A stretch of 20,166 bases of DNA, from assembly GCA_011620505.1 (NCBI GenBank), contig WOZA01000060.1, forward strand, positions 1 to 20,166, read 5' to 3'. The stretch comes from Anaerolineaceae bacterium. Lineage in GTDB: Bacteria; Chloroflexota; Anaerolineae; Anaerolineales; Anaerolineaceae. The first letter of the stretch is position 1. Each line of letters begins with the position of its first letter. Of this stretch, positions 7,052-13,896 are shown piece by piece. The notes beneath the pieces are model-generated. The model made no database searches and was not told where the DNA came from. It was given only the letters and a program-made list of their open reading frames with translations. A program made the translations under genes and the position numbers.

Positions 7052-7377
7052 AAATGATCATGGCGATCGTGCCAAAAAAATATGGCGATGACGTGCTTTC
7101 GGCACTGATCAATGCTGGCTTTACAGCTACATACTCTGAGACGCGCGGAGGAATGCTGCGGCAGAGCCAGATGACACTGTTCATCGCAGTTCGCAATAGC
7201 GAAGTACAGACGGCTCTGAATCTCATTACTGACTCCTGTAACGAGATTGGATCCATTCATTATGGGTACGGGCTACATGCTGATTATGAACCGCAGATGG
7301 AAGATGAGGGAGCACTTATTGGAAAAAGCTCGGCGGTGGTCTTCATCTGGGCGCTCGATAAATTCCAGGTTGGGTAA
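7048..7377 (+). CDS. DarA/PstA-like PII-fold protein (cyclic-di-AMP receptor family) inside the ATPase operon
   Basis: The protein is 109 aa, the same length as DarA/PstA (PF06153, cyclic-di-AMP receptor). It opens with MKMIMAIV (family: MKxIIAIV), then has AGFTATYSETRGGMLRQSQ (23-41) at the place of the family's NFRxTKLATTGGFLRxGN loop, and ends SSAVVFIWALDKF (94-106), like GATVFVxPVDxF. Such proteins are trimeric ferredoxin-like sensors. Of ligand contacts recalled for S. aureus PstA, Thr28, Leu37 and Phe99 are kept, while Arg26 is Thr, Asn41 is Gln and Phe36 is Met, so ligand identity is open. The start is ATG 7048 (ATGA overlap with atpA); 7021 is an alternative that would add 9 residues. 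It lies between atpA and atpG, a site with no gene in the usual N-ATPase order, which suggests regulation of the enzyme (inference). Confidence 0.82.
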   Translation: MKMIMAIVPKKYGDDVLSALINAGFTATYSETRGGMLRQSQMTLFIAVRNSEVQTALNLITDSCNEIGSIHYGYGLHADYEPQMEDEGALIGKSSAVVFIWALDKFQVG

Positions 7378-7384
7378 AGCCTAA

Positions 7385-8287
7385 ATGTCTGAAGGCAAAG
7401 AACGCACAGAAGCCAGGCTTTCGAACCTTGAAGCGATAGAACCGCTCTTGGGTTCATTGCGCGTGCTTTCGCTGAGTACCATGCAAATGGCGCTCAACCG
7501 CCAGGCTTCTCTCGCGGCGTACGCGGAGCGTTTCTCGCTGGTGGCGGCCCAGGTGAGGTACAAGGTGCGGGGCAAACCAGTAAAGCACAAAGTGGAAGAG
7601 CGTTCTGATCACCGGCCGGTTAAGCAGAGCCAGGTTCTGGCGGTCATCGGCAGCTCGAGGGGCATTTGCGGGCAGTATAACAAGCAATTGGCCAGGTTGG
7701 CTTCTCAATGGTTGGGTCAGAAAGAAGGTTTGCCAATAAATGTGATGGCTTTTGGCGTCAGAGTCCAGCGCGCCTTGACACAGGAAGGCATCACATTTGA
7801 CAGGCAAGAGACTTTGGGGCAGGGTTCACAGCCGGCTTATGAACTGGCTGCCCGGCTGATGCGCGGCTGGACGGCCGCGATTGAAGCTGGCACGCTTGCG
7901 AAGGTGGAGGTCCTTTCTTTCCGCAAACGCGCAGTCGGAACTAATTACAGCCCGGTTTTCACCACGCTGATGCCAATAAGCGGTGAGGAACACCACGACG
8001 AGGGACAAAAGGAACTGCCCTGGCCTCCCCCGATCATCGAGGGCGATCCGGAAGTGATGCTGGAGCAGATCGAGAGCCATCTGCTGGCAATCCGCTTTTA
8101 TCAGCTCATACTGGACGCGATCGCAGCTGAAAATCTCTACCGGTACCGTTTGCTTGAAGAAGCGAAAGAAAACACCTCCAATTTGCTCGAGGAACTTACG
8201 TTAGCCATTCAATCCGAGCGCCGAAAAGAAATTACCCAGCAACTGCAGGAGCTCCTGGTCGGCTCGGGTATGCTGGCGCAGAGATAA
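7385..8287 (+). CDS. atpG: N-ATPase subunit gamma
   Basis: Central rotor shaft coupling c-ring rotation to the catalytic head. It is 300 aa, in the family range. Seen in the sequence: an N-terminal helix with LRVLSLSTMQMA, VLAVIGSSRGICGQYN (84-99), the counterpart of the family's SSDxGLCGxxN, and the C-terminal helix AENLYRYRLLEEAKENTSN followed by RRKEITQQLQELLVGSGML, matching the family's SExxxRmxAMxxAtxNA...ITxEixEI end. ATG 7385 is 7 bp after the DarA-like gene, with only a weak ribosome site. It is the last gene of the operon. Confidence 0.92.
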   Translation: MSEGKERTEARLSNLEAIEPLLGSLRVLSLSTMQMALNRQASLAAYAERFSLVAAQVRYKVRGKPVKHKVEERSDHRPVKQSQVLAVIGSSRGICGQYNKQLARLASQWLGQKEGLPINVMAFGVRVQRALTQEGITFDRQETLGQGSQPAYELAARLMRGWTAAIEAGTLAKVEVLSFRKRAVGTNYSPVFTTLMPISGEEHHDEGQKELPWPPPIIEGDPEVMLEQIESHLLAIRFYQLILDAIAAENLYRYRLLEEAKENTSNLLEELTLAIQSERRKEITQQLQELLVGSGMLAQR

Positions 8288-8554
8288 ATCATCCAATACG
8301 CTTCACATTTACTGTTTGCCTTTAAGAACTGACGACTTGATCTTAATATTCGATCTGGTGAAAAATGCAATTTAATCGTAATCCATGCCGGTGGCTTTAA
8401 GAAGTGAATTGGAGAAACAATTATTCAATTCACCTTTACTTGTGAAAAGTGTAATGTTTGGATTAGGTCTTTCGTAAGAATCCGTGTATAATACTTGTTT
8501 GCGCGCGTCTGAAGACGCTGGCAATATTTTAAACCCGGAAGGAGGTGAATAGCA
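8288..8554 (+). other. Intergenic region between atpG and rpsU
   Basis: This 267-bp AT-rich stretch has no convincing ORF. It contains an inverted repeat GTGAATTG (8404-8411) / CAATTCAC (8426-8433) with a 14-nt loop, followed by CTTTACTT rather than a T-run. That could end the ATPase transcript only weakly. The rpsU promoter and a short leader hairpin, GCGTC-TGAA-GACGC (8505-8518), lie at its 3' side. I found no clear intrinsic terminator for the ATPase operon. Confidence 0.5.
8463..8492 (+). promoter_or_regulatory. Probable rpsU-infA promoter
   Basis: A perfect TATAAT lies at 8487-8492, with a poor -35 candidate (TTAGGT, 8463-8468, 18-bp spacing). Transcription would start near 8499, giving a leader of about 55 nt that includes the GCGTC/GACGC hairpin. 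Confidence 0.55.
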
Positions 8555-8743
8555 ATGGCAAGTGTAACTTTGAGACCAAATGAATCGCAGGATTCTCTGC
8601 TCAAGCGCTTTCGCAAGAAGGTCGTGAAGAGTGGTGTGCTCAGCACCGTGCGTCGCAAACGCTGGTTTGTTTCCAAGAGTGAGCAGCGCAGAATGGACAA
8701 GAAAAAGGCTGTTCGTCGTTCCTACCGGAAGTCGTACGATTGA
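8555..8743 (+). CDS. rpsU: Small ribosomal subunit protein bS21
   Basis: Ribosomal protein of the 30S subunit that acts near the 3' end of 16S rRNA and in initiation. It is 62 aa, a normal length. NESQDSLLKRFRKKVVKSGVL (9-29) matches the family's NExxdxALrRFKrxxxksGil, followed by a very basic tail RRMDKKKAVRRSYRK. It has the strongest ribosome-binding site in the window, AAGGAGGTGA at 8539-8548, 6 nt before the ATG. It is followed by infA after 23 bp, so the two are probably cotranscribed. Confidence 0.94.
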   Translation: MASVTLRPNESQDSLLKRFRKKVVKSGVLSTVRRKRWFVSKSEQRRMDKKKAVRRSYRKSYD

Positions 8744-8766
8744 TGAAAGCCAGGAAGTGAGGTTTT

Positions 8767-9018
8767 ATGGCTAAAGAAGATGAGAAGATTACAGTTGATG
8801 GCACGATTATTGAAGCCCTTCCCGGAACACAATTTCGGGTGAGGCTTGATAACGGTCACGAAGTGCTGGCATATCTTTCCGGTCGTATGCGTCGTTATTA
8901 TATCCGCATTCTCTTAGGAGACTCAGTGCGGGTGGAAATGTCGCCTTATGATTTGGATCGCGGTCGTATTGTGTACCGACAACGCCGCCCAAATTCATCC
9001 GAACCGCAGGAATTCTAG
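8767..9018 (+). CDS. infA: Translation initiation factor IF-1
   Basis: IF-1 occupies the ribosomal A site during initiation. It is 83 aa, with the OB-fold sequence nearly complete: GTIIEALPGTQFRVRLDNGHEVLAYLSG in the first half, then MRRYYIRILLGDSVRVEMSPYDLDRGRIVYR. About ten extra residues follow the usual YR end. AGGAAGTGAGG upstream serves as the ribosome site. In many bacteria infA sits in the spc/alpha ribosomal cluster; here it follows rpsU, so a second copy may exist elsewhere (not visible). Confidence 0.95.
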   Translation: MAKEDEKITVDGTIIEALPGTQFRVRLDNGHEVLAYLSGRMRRYYIRILLGDSVRVEMSPYDLDRGRIVYRQRRPNSSEPQEF

Positions 9019-9031
9019 TTCTTGTCTTATG

Positions 9032-9061
9032 ACAGCCCTCACAAAGAGGGCTGTTTTTTTA
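9032..9061 (+). terminator. Intrinsic terminator after infA
   Basis: A perfect 9-bp stem, ACAGCCCTC (9032-9040) with GAGGGCTGT (9046-9054), surrounds a 5-nt loop and is followed directly by a run of T to 9060. It is a textbook rho-independent terminator for the rpsU-infA transcript. Confidence 0.92.
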
Positions 9062-9086
9062 TCCCAATTTGGATACAATCAAGGCT

Positions 9087-10049
9087 ATGCCGACACCACA
9101 AACCCCACCGGGGACGATACGCAATTTTGACCTGGCACGCGATGGCGAGGTCGTTGCCAACCTGATCGAGGAAGCATTCGCTCTGAAAAATGATCCGGAC
9201 GGGCAAATTGTGCTGATCCAGATGCGCGAAAATGCCCGCAGGATGAAACAGGCCAATTGGGTACCTCTGACTATGCCAGCCTTAGGTTTTGTCTGGGAGG
9301 TCGACGGTCGTTTGGTGGGCAACATCTCGGTTATGCCCTACACTCATAATGCTCGTCGGCTGCATTTGATCGCCAACGTGGCTGTGGATCCTGCATTTCG
9401 AGGGCGGGGAATTGGTAAAGCCCTGGTTGGCCAGGCTCTGCGGTATAGCCGCCAGGTTGGCGTGCGGCAGGTTTGGCTTCAGGTTAAGCGCGATAACCTC
9501 GTTGCCATTCGAATGTACCAGCAGCTTGGTTTTCGTGAGGATCATTGCCTGGATGTCTGGAAGAAAAACGCGTCAGCAAGATTGAGCCAAACCCAGCACT
9601 ATCGATATCCCAGCCTGTATGAAATTCGCGGCAGGGAATTTGGCGATTGGCAAAGCCAAAAAGAGTGGCTCAGGCTCAACTATCCGCCTGCCACGCGCTG
9701 GTATTCTGCTTTGGAATTTGGCACTCTCTCGCCCTGGGCCAGGCTAAACCCATTGAATTGGGTGAAGCTGATGGAACTTAGCCAATACAGTTTAACCGTG
9801 GGGGAGCAATTGGCGGCTGTTTTGAGTTTCCAGCGGACGGTTTTACGCTCTGACAACCTCTACATCGCTGCTCCGCAGACTTCTGCTGAAAACGAGCATG
9901 TGGGTGTTTTGTTGACCCATTTTCTGCAGGAGAATTGGAGGGGCAAACCGCTTATGGCGGAATATCCCACCGGCAGGGCGGTCAGCGGTTTTGAGAGCAG
10001 CGGTTTCACTTTGGCACGCACCTTACTCTGGATGCGAGTGGATATTTAA
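9087..10049 (+). CDS. GNAT-family N-acetyltransferase
   Basis: Probable acetyl-CoA-dependent acetyltransferase, 320 aa. The GNAT core spans about residues 10-155: IANVAVDPAFRGRGIGKALV (95-114) is motif A, with the acetyl-CoA pyrophosphate loop RGRGIG (105-110), and N137, Y144 and QQLGF (145-149) form motif B. The C-terminal half (155-320) has no motif I recognise and may be a degenerate second GNAT half or a substrate domain. The substrate is unknown. ATG 9087 was chosen over TTG 9069; a TACAAT box ends 7 nt before this ATG, which suggests a leaderless transcript. Confidence 0.85.
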   Translation: MPTPQTPPGTIRNFDLARDGEVVANLIEEAFALKNDPDGQIVLIQMRENARRMKQANWVPLTMPALGFVWEVDGRLVGNISVMPYTHNARRLHLIANVAVDPAFRGRGIGKALVGQALRYSRQVGVRQVWLQVKRDNLVAIRMYQQLGFREDHCLDVWKKNASARLSQTQHYRYPSLYEIRGREFGDWQSQKEWLRLNYPPATRWYSALEFGTLSPWARLNPLNWVKLMELSQYSLTVGEQLAAVLSFQRTVLRSDNLYIAAPQTSAENEHVGVLLTHFLQENWRGKPLMAEYPTGRAVSGFESSGFTLARTLLWMRVDI

Positions 10050-10080
10050 AAAGCCTGCTCAGTTTCTGTGCAGGCTTTTT
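10048..10080. terminator. Bidirectional intrinsic terminator
   Basis: An 11-bp perfect stem, AAAAAGCCTGC (10048-10058) with GCAGGCTTTTT (10070-10080), has an 11-nt loop and an A-run/T-run on each side, so it can stop transcription from both directions. It overlaps the stop codon of the acetyltransferase and lies beyond the end of the convergent 62-aa gene. Confidence 0.88.
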
Positions 10081-10096
10081 AAGTACATTCCGAGAC

Positions 10097-10285
10097 TTAA
10101 AGCTCTTCGTCGACGACGATTTCTACCAGTTTCAGGAATTCCTGCCATTCTTCTTTGAAAAAGTGGAGGGTTACATTGTTGAGTTCCAGATGATAGGTTG
10201 ATTCGCCATCAGGTTCATCAGCTCGCCAGGCGAGATAGTTCTCGGTTTCGGCAATGGTAGTGGTTACAGGTTCTTCGTTTTCCAT
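10097..10285 (-). CDS. Small acidic hypothetical protein
   Basis: A 62-aa soluble, strongly acidic protein with no family I recognise. It starts MENEEPVTTTIAETENYLAW and ends LVEIVVDEEL, with an aromatic centre (YHLELNNVTLHFFKEEW). A good ribosome site, AAGGAGA, precedes the ATG, and a bidirectional terminator follows, both arguing that it is a real gene. It lies 50 bp after the end of the AI-2E-family gene on the same strand and may be cotranscribed with it. Confidence 0.65.
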   Translation of the reverse strand: MENEEPVTTTIAETENYLAWRADEPDGESTYHLELNNVTLHFFKEEWQEFLKLVEIVVDEEL

Positions 10286-10335
10286 AGTATCTCCTTGGTT
10301 TATTGATCAATTATCTCATAAATGAAATCGTAATG

Positions 10336-11736
10336 CTACTTAATCATTCTTTTTTTTTTCGTTTCTTGCGTTTTGACTTTTTTCTTGGTCCATTTATCTG
10401 TCAACACTCTGACCTTTACCACTGTTTGCTTCAGCCAGGCATTGAGGGGAGCGGTAGTCTTCTTGAACCAAACCCTGACCTGCCCGAGGGGTTTTTTGAG
10501 CCAGGCTCGGATGCGTTTACCTAATTTGCGCAAGGCAACCAGCAGCGCAGGCTCTTTTGGCTTGCGGTAATACGCCATGCCTTCCCAGGGATCCTGATCG
10601 AAAATCTTTTTTGTGGCATAACCTAAAAGCAGCTTCAGGGTCGCGACTGTAGGGGCGGCAAGCATGATGCCCAGCAGCCCGAATATCTGCCCGCCAATCA
10701 GAGCGGATATCATGATCGCAGCGGGATGCACTTCCAGGGTCTCACCCATTAATTTTGGAGTGAGTACGTTGTCGAGGATCATATCGATCACCATCGCGAT
10801 AGCCAGGACCAGGACGACATACATTAACTTTGTAAGCCCAAAGGGTGTGGGATCCTGCATAATGGCGCCGATGATGAAGCCAATCCAACCGATCCAGGCA
10901 CCAATGTATGGGATAAAGCGGCCCAAACCGGCGATGATGGCCAAAACAAGGAAGTAAGGCAAACCAAATATGCCGAGGACGATACTGTAGGTGATGATTG
11001 CTATCGCCACGACTGTGAACTCACCACGGATAAAGGCATTGAAAATCTTGGTGATCTCATAGCCAAGACGGCGGAAATCTTTTTCAAACCCTTTTACATT
11101 GACGTTGAGCAACTGCCTTCGGACTCCGTTGGTCTCGGAAGTGATGAAAAATGAGACCATGTAAGTGATCACCAGGTTAAACAGGAAGCCGCCCACAAGA
11201 GTTACCAGTATGCCTGCTTGCGCCGCGGCTGGCTGCAAGTAGTTGGTGATGGTCTGGGCAACAACATCGGTATCCAGGTAAGGTAGTTTAAAATTAAACG
11301 GTCCGATTGTGATAATTCGGTTTGACCAGGTCTCCAAAAAGGAGGTCAATCCGCCGACATTCTGAGTAAGACTGTCAAACAGGTTTTGCACCTGGGTGGC
11401 AATGGTGGTACCAGCATTAGCAAGCAGCCAAATCACCAGCCCAGCGATCAGCAAGTAAACGATGGCAGTCGCTATGCGCCAGGAAATTTTCAGGCGTTTG
11501 TTGATCAGGTTGCAGATCGGGTAAAGCAAAAAGGAAATGATGAAGGCAGTGATCACCAACTTGAAATACTCGTTAAAGCGGATAATCAGTGCAATCACTC
11601 CGGCAATTAACAAAAGCCCGACGACGAGTTTGGTTGCCCACCCCCAGCGAGGTGAATCAGAAGAGCCCGAGCTTTTACTGGCGGGTTCAGGTTCGATCGG
11701 TGTTGGTGATTGGATTTGTTTGATGTCCTCTGTCAC
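10336..11736 (-). CDS. AI-2E family (PerM/YdbI-like) transporter
   Basis: Polytopic membrane protein of the AI-2E transporter family (PF01594), whose members include autoinducer-2 exporters and Na+/H+ antiporter-like proteins; the substrate here is unknown. It is 466 aa. A polar N-terminus (1-35) is followed by paired helices (about 35-110), a soluble loop, then helices from about 180 to 380. The hallmark region is LTPKLMGETLEVHPAAIM, with ALIGGQIFGLLGIMLAAP near the end of the membrane part. After residue 395 comes an unusual basic tail built of 11-residue repeats (400-454). The start is GTG 11736 without a Shine-Dalgarno; TAAAAT ends 6 nt upstream, so a leaderless message is possible. It is divergent from the aldo/keto reductase gene. 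Confidence 0.87.
   Translation of the reverse strand: MTEDIKQIQSPTPIEPEPASKSSGSSDSPRWGWATKLVVGLLLIAGVIALIIRFNEYFKLVITAFIISFLLYPICNLINKRLKISWRIATAIVYLLIAGLVIWLLANAGTTIATQVQNLFDSLTQNVGGLTSFLETWSNRIITIGPFNFKLPYLDTDVVAQTITNYLQPAAAQAGILVTLVGGFLFNLVITYMVSFFITSETNGVRRQLLNVNVKGFEKDFRRLGYEITKIFNAFIRGEFTVVAIAIITYSIVLGIFGLPYFLVLAIIAGLGRFIPYIGAWIGWIGFIIGAIMQDPTPFGLTKLMYVVLVLAIAMVIDMILDNVLTPKLMGETLEVHPAAIMISALIGGQIFGLLGIMLAAPTVATLKLLLGYATKKIFDQDPWEGMAYYRKPKEPALLVALRKLGKRIRAWLKKPLGQVRVWFKKTTAPLNAWLKQTVVKVRVLTDKWTKKKVKTQETKKKRMIK
10375..10539 (-). repeat. Five 33-bp / 11-residue repeats in the AI-2E protein tail
   Basis: Residues 400-454 split into five 11-residue units: VALRKLGKRIR, AWLKKPLGQVR, VWFKKTTAPLN, AWLKQTVVKVR, VLTDKWTKKKV. 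Position 1 is A or V, position 2 is W in the three central units, position 3 is L or F in four of five, and positions 4-5 are basic in four. The DNA units are 33 bp and diverged, so this is an old or selected protein repeat rather than a recent duplication. Confidence 0.75.
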
Positions 11737-11854
11737 AACTTGATTTTACGCTAAAAAAACTAAAGTGCAACACCAGACTTGATTAAAACGCATCCAAATA
11801 CCGTATGAAATTAATTAGCGGGTAGAATAGACCTGAAATCGAGAAGGAATGCTA

Positions 11855-13006
11855 ATGGAATACAGAAAATTTGGAAAATTGGACCTGAAGGTATCCGCGC
11901 TGGGCTTTGGCTGCATGCGTTTGCCCGTGGTTGACGGTGAAAGCGGAAAGATCGATGAACCTCTGGCAACAGCAATGCTGCGGAAAGCAATAGACCAGGG
12001 ATTGAATTATGTGGACACAGCCTGGTCCTATCACCTCGAGCAGAGCGAGCCATTTGTGGGACGGGTGCTGAAGGATGGATATCGGGAGAAGGTGTTTTTG
12101 GCGACCAAGATGCCATCCTGGCTGGTTAAATCCCAGGAGGACATGGAACGGCTCTTCACCACTCAGCTTGAGCGTCTTCAGACAGATCACCTCGATTTTT
12201 ACCTGCTACACGCACTCAATGCGGGTCATTGGGACAATTACCTAAAAATCAAAGTTTTCGATTGGGCTGAACGGAAGTTGTCCAACGGGCAAATTCGTCA
12301 CCTGGGATTCTCATTCCATGACCGCTATGAGGTTTTCAAACAGATCCTGAACGGCTATGACAATTGGGATTTCTGCCAGCTGCAGTACAACTACATGGAC
12401 GTCAACGAGCAGGCTGGAAGGCGAGGTCTGCTTGAGGCGGCTGAAAAGGGGCTCGGGGTGATCGTGATGGAACCGCTGCGAGGTGGCAAGTTGGCGGCGC
12501 AGAATCCACCGGTACAGGTAGCTGAAGCATTCAGTCAGAGCCAGCGTGACTGGACCATGGCAGAATGGGCTTTGCAATGGCTCTGGAATCAACCGGAGGT
12601 ATCTGTAGTGCTCTCAGGAATGTCCACCATGGAGCAGGTGGAGCAAAACCTTCAAATCGCCTCCCGTTCCGGTATTGGAAGCCTGAACGCAGATGATTTG
12701 GCAACGATCAGCCGGGTGCAACAAGCCTGGTCAGGATTGGCGCCGGTACCCTGCACAAGCTGTGAGTATTGCATGCCTTGCCCGAACGGCGTCCAAATTC
12801 CTCGGATTTTCAAACTCTACAATGAATCGGTCATGTACGACCGTCAAGGTCGCGGACGCGACGCTTATCGGAATGACTTTAAAGAGGATCAGAGAGCGGA
12901 TATGTGCATTGAGTGTGGTGAATGCGAGAGCCTTTGCCCGCAAAACATACCGATCATTCAACGGTTAAAAGATGCACATGCCTATTTGACGGGGGAGAAG
13001 GCTTGA
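11855..13006 (+). CDS. Aldo/keto reductase with C-terminal 4Fe-4S motifs
   Basis: NAD(P)H-linked oxidoreductase of the AKR superfamily with a ferredoxin-like tail, 383 aa. GFGCMRLP (17-24) begins the barrel; the catalytic tetrad appears as Asp54, Tyr59, Lys85 and His119 (in DTAWSYH, ATK and YLLHA). The C-terminus carries two cysteine quartets, C300-C303-C306-C309 and C351-C354-C357-C361, each followed by Pro, as in 4Fe-4S ferredoxins, so electron transfer through Fe-S clusters is likely. Substrate unknown. ATG 11855 has AAGGA 6 nt upstream; ATG 11849 is too close to that site. It overlaps the next gene by 4 bp and so forms an operon with it. Confidence 0.92.
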   Translation: MEYRKFGKLDLKVSALGFGCMRLPVVDGESGKIDEPLATAMLRKAIDQGLNYVDTAWSYHLEQSEPFVGRVLKDGYREKVFLATKMPSWLVKSQEDMERLFTTQLERLQTDHLDFYLLHALNAGHWDNYLKIKVFDWAERKLSNGQIRHLGFSFHDRYEVFKQILNGYDNWDFCQLQYNYMDVNEQAGRRGLLEAAEKGLGVIVMEPLRGGKLAAQNPPVQVAEAFSQSQRDWTMAEWALQWLWNQPEVSVVLSGMSTMEQVEQNLQIASRSGIGSLNADDLATISRVQQAWSGLAPVPCTSCEYCMPCPNGVQIPRIFKLYNESVMYDRQGRGRDAYRNDFKEDQRADMCIECGECESLCPQNIPIIQRLKDAHAYLTGEKA

Positions 13007-13821
13007 TCTCACAAACCCCGGTGGAACCAGTAACAAGGAAAGACCGACCCTGGATCATCCTGGCTGGACTGGCGTTTTTGGTTGTCCTGATCGTATGGTT
13101 AGGGTTTACTCCTGCTGGCTTCTGGGGAAAATTGCGCGCGCTCGGTTACGCCGTCTGCCATCAAATTGAAGCACGCTCCTACTGCATTCACGGGATTTGC
13201 TCACCGCTTTGTGCGCGCTGCACAGGGATGTATTTGGGAGCAATCCTTTCGCTGGGATACCAGGCATTTCACGGACGCAAGGCCAAGTTTCCCCCGGTAT
13301 GGGTGATCGCGGTCTTGGTTCTGTTGTTCGGATGGTTCGGGGTGGACGGCTTCAACTCCTTCCTGCACTTCTTCCCGAACTTTTCCGGCATTTACGAACC
13401 AACCAACCTGCTCAGATTGATCACAGGGATGGGTGTGGGTTTGGGAATTGGCACCGTGCTGTATGTGTTGTTTAATGGCACTGCCTGGAGCAACTGGGTG
13501 GACGAGTCTGCGTATCAAAAATGGTATGCATTTCCGCTGCTACTTGCTCTGTCAGTGCTGGTGGTTGTGTTGATCCAGACGAATCATCCCTTTGTGATTT
13601 ATCCAGTGATGGTAATCTCCGGCCTGGGGGTTTTCCTGGTGTTGAGCAGTGTCTATACCGTGTTGGCATTAATGATCCTCAGGCGGGAAAATGCCCAACT
13701 GCATTGGCGGGAACTGCTGCTGCCAATCCTGATGGGCATGACCATTGCTTTGCTGCAGATATTGCTGACATCATGGCTGCGGTTGGCGTTAACCGGTACG
13801 TGGGAGCCGATAAACCTTTGA
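13003..13821 (+). CDS. DUF2085 polytopic membrane protein
   Basis: Membrane protein of unknown function, 272 aa, with about seven hydrophobic segments. The DUF2085 signature is clear: C52-H53, then ARSYC (C61), H63, C66, and SPLCARCTGMYLG with C70 and C73. The dense Cys/His set suggests metal or redox chemistry at the membrane (inference). The start is TTG 13003, which overlaps the reductase stop (TTGA) and follows GGGGGAGAAGG. The longer open frame from 12922 runs inside the reductase and was not used. Confidence 0.82.
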   Translation: MISQTPVEPVTRKDRPWIILAGLAFLVVLIVWLGFTPAGFWGKLRALGYAVCHQIEARSYCIHGICSPLCARCTGMYLGAILSLGYQAFHGRKAKFPPVWVIAVLVLLFGWFGVDGFNSFLHFFPNFSGIYEPTNLLRLITGMGVGLGIGTVLYVLFNGTAWSNWVDESAYQKWYAFPLLLALSVLVVVLIQTNHPFVIYPVMVISGLGVFLVLSSVYTVLALMILRRENAQLHWRELLLPILMGMTIALLQILLTSWLRLALTGTWEPINL

Positions 13822-13850
13822 TTTTCTACTGTGCTTAGGATTAGAATGAC

Positions 13851-13856
13851 TATAAT
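13851..13856 (+). promoter_or_regulatory. Possible -10 box for the small membrane-protein cluster
   Basis: A perfect TATAAT lies in the 75-bp gap before the DUF4126 gene, about 40 nt from its ATG. No good -35 sequence is seen at 16-18 bp upstream. Confidence 0.4.
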
Positions 13857-13896
13857 GTAAGGGTTGAGGTAGTTCTCAATAATAAGGCAGGCATTA

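Noticed and set aside
8404..8433. Inverted repeat as the ATPase operon terminator
   Set aside because: The 14-nt loop and the absence of a T-run make it a weak terminator; reported only as part of the intergenic region.
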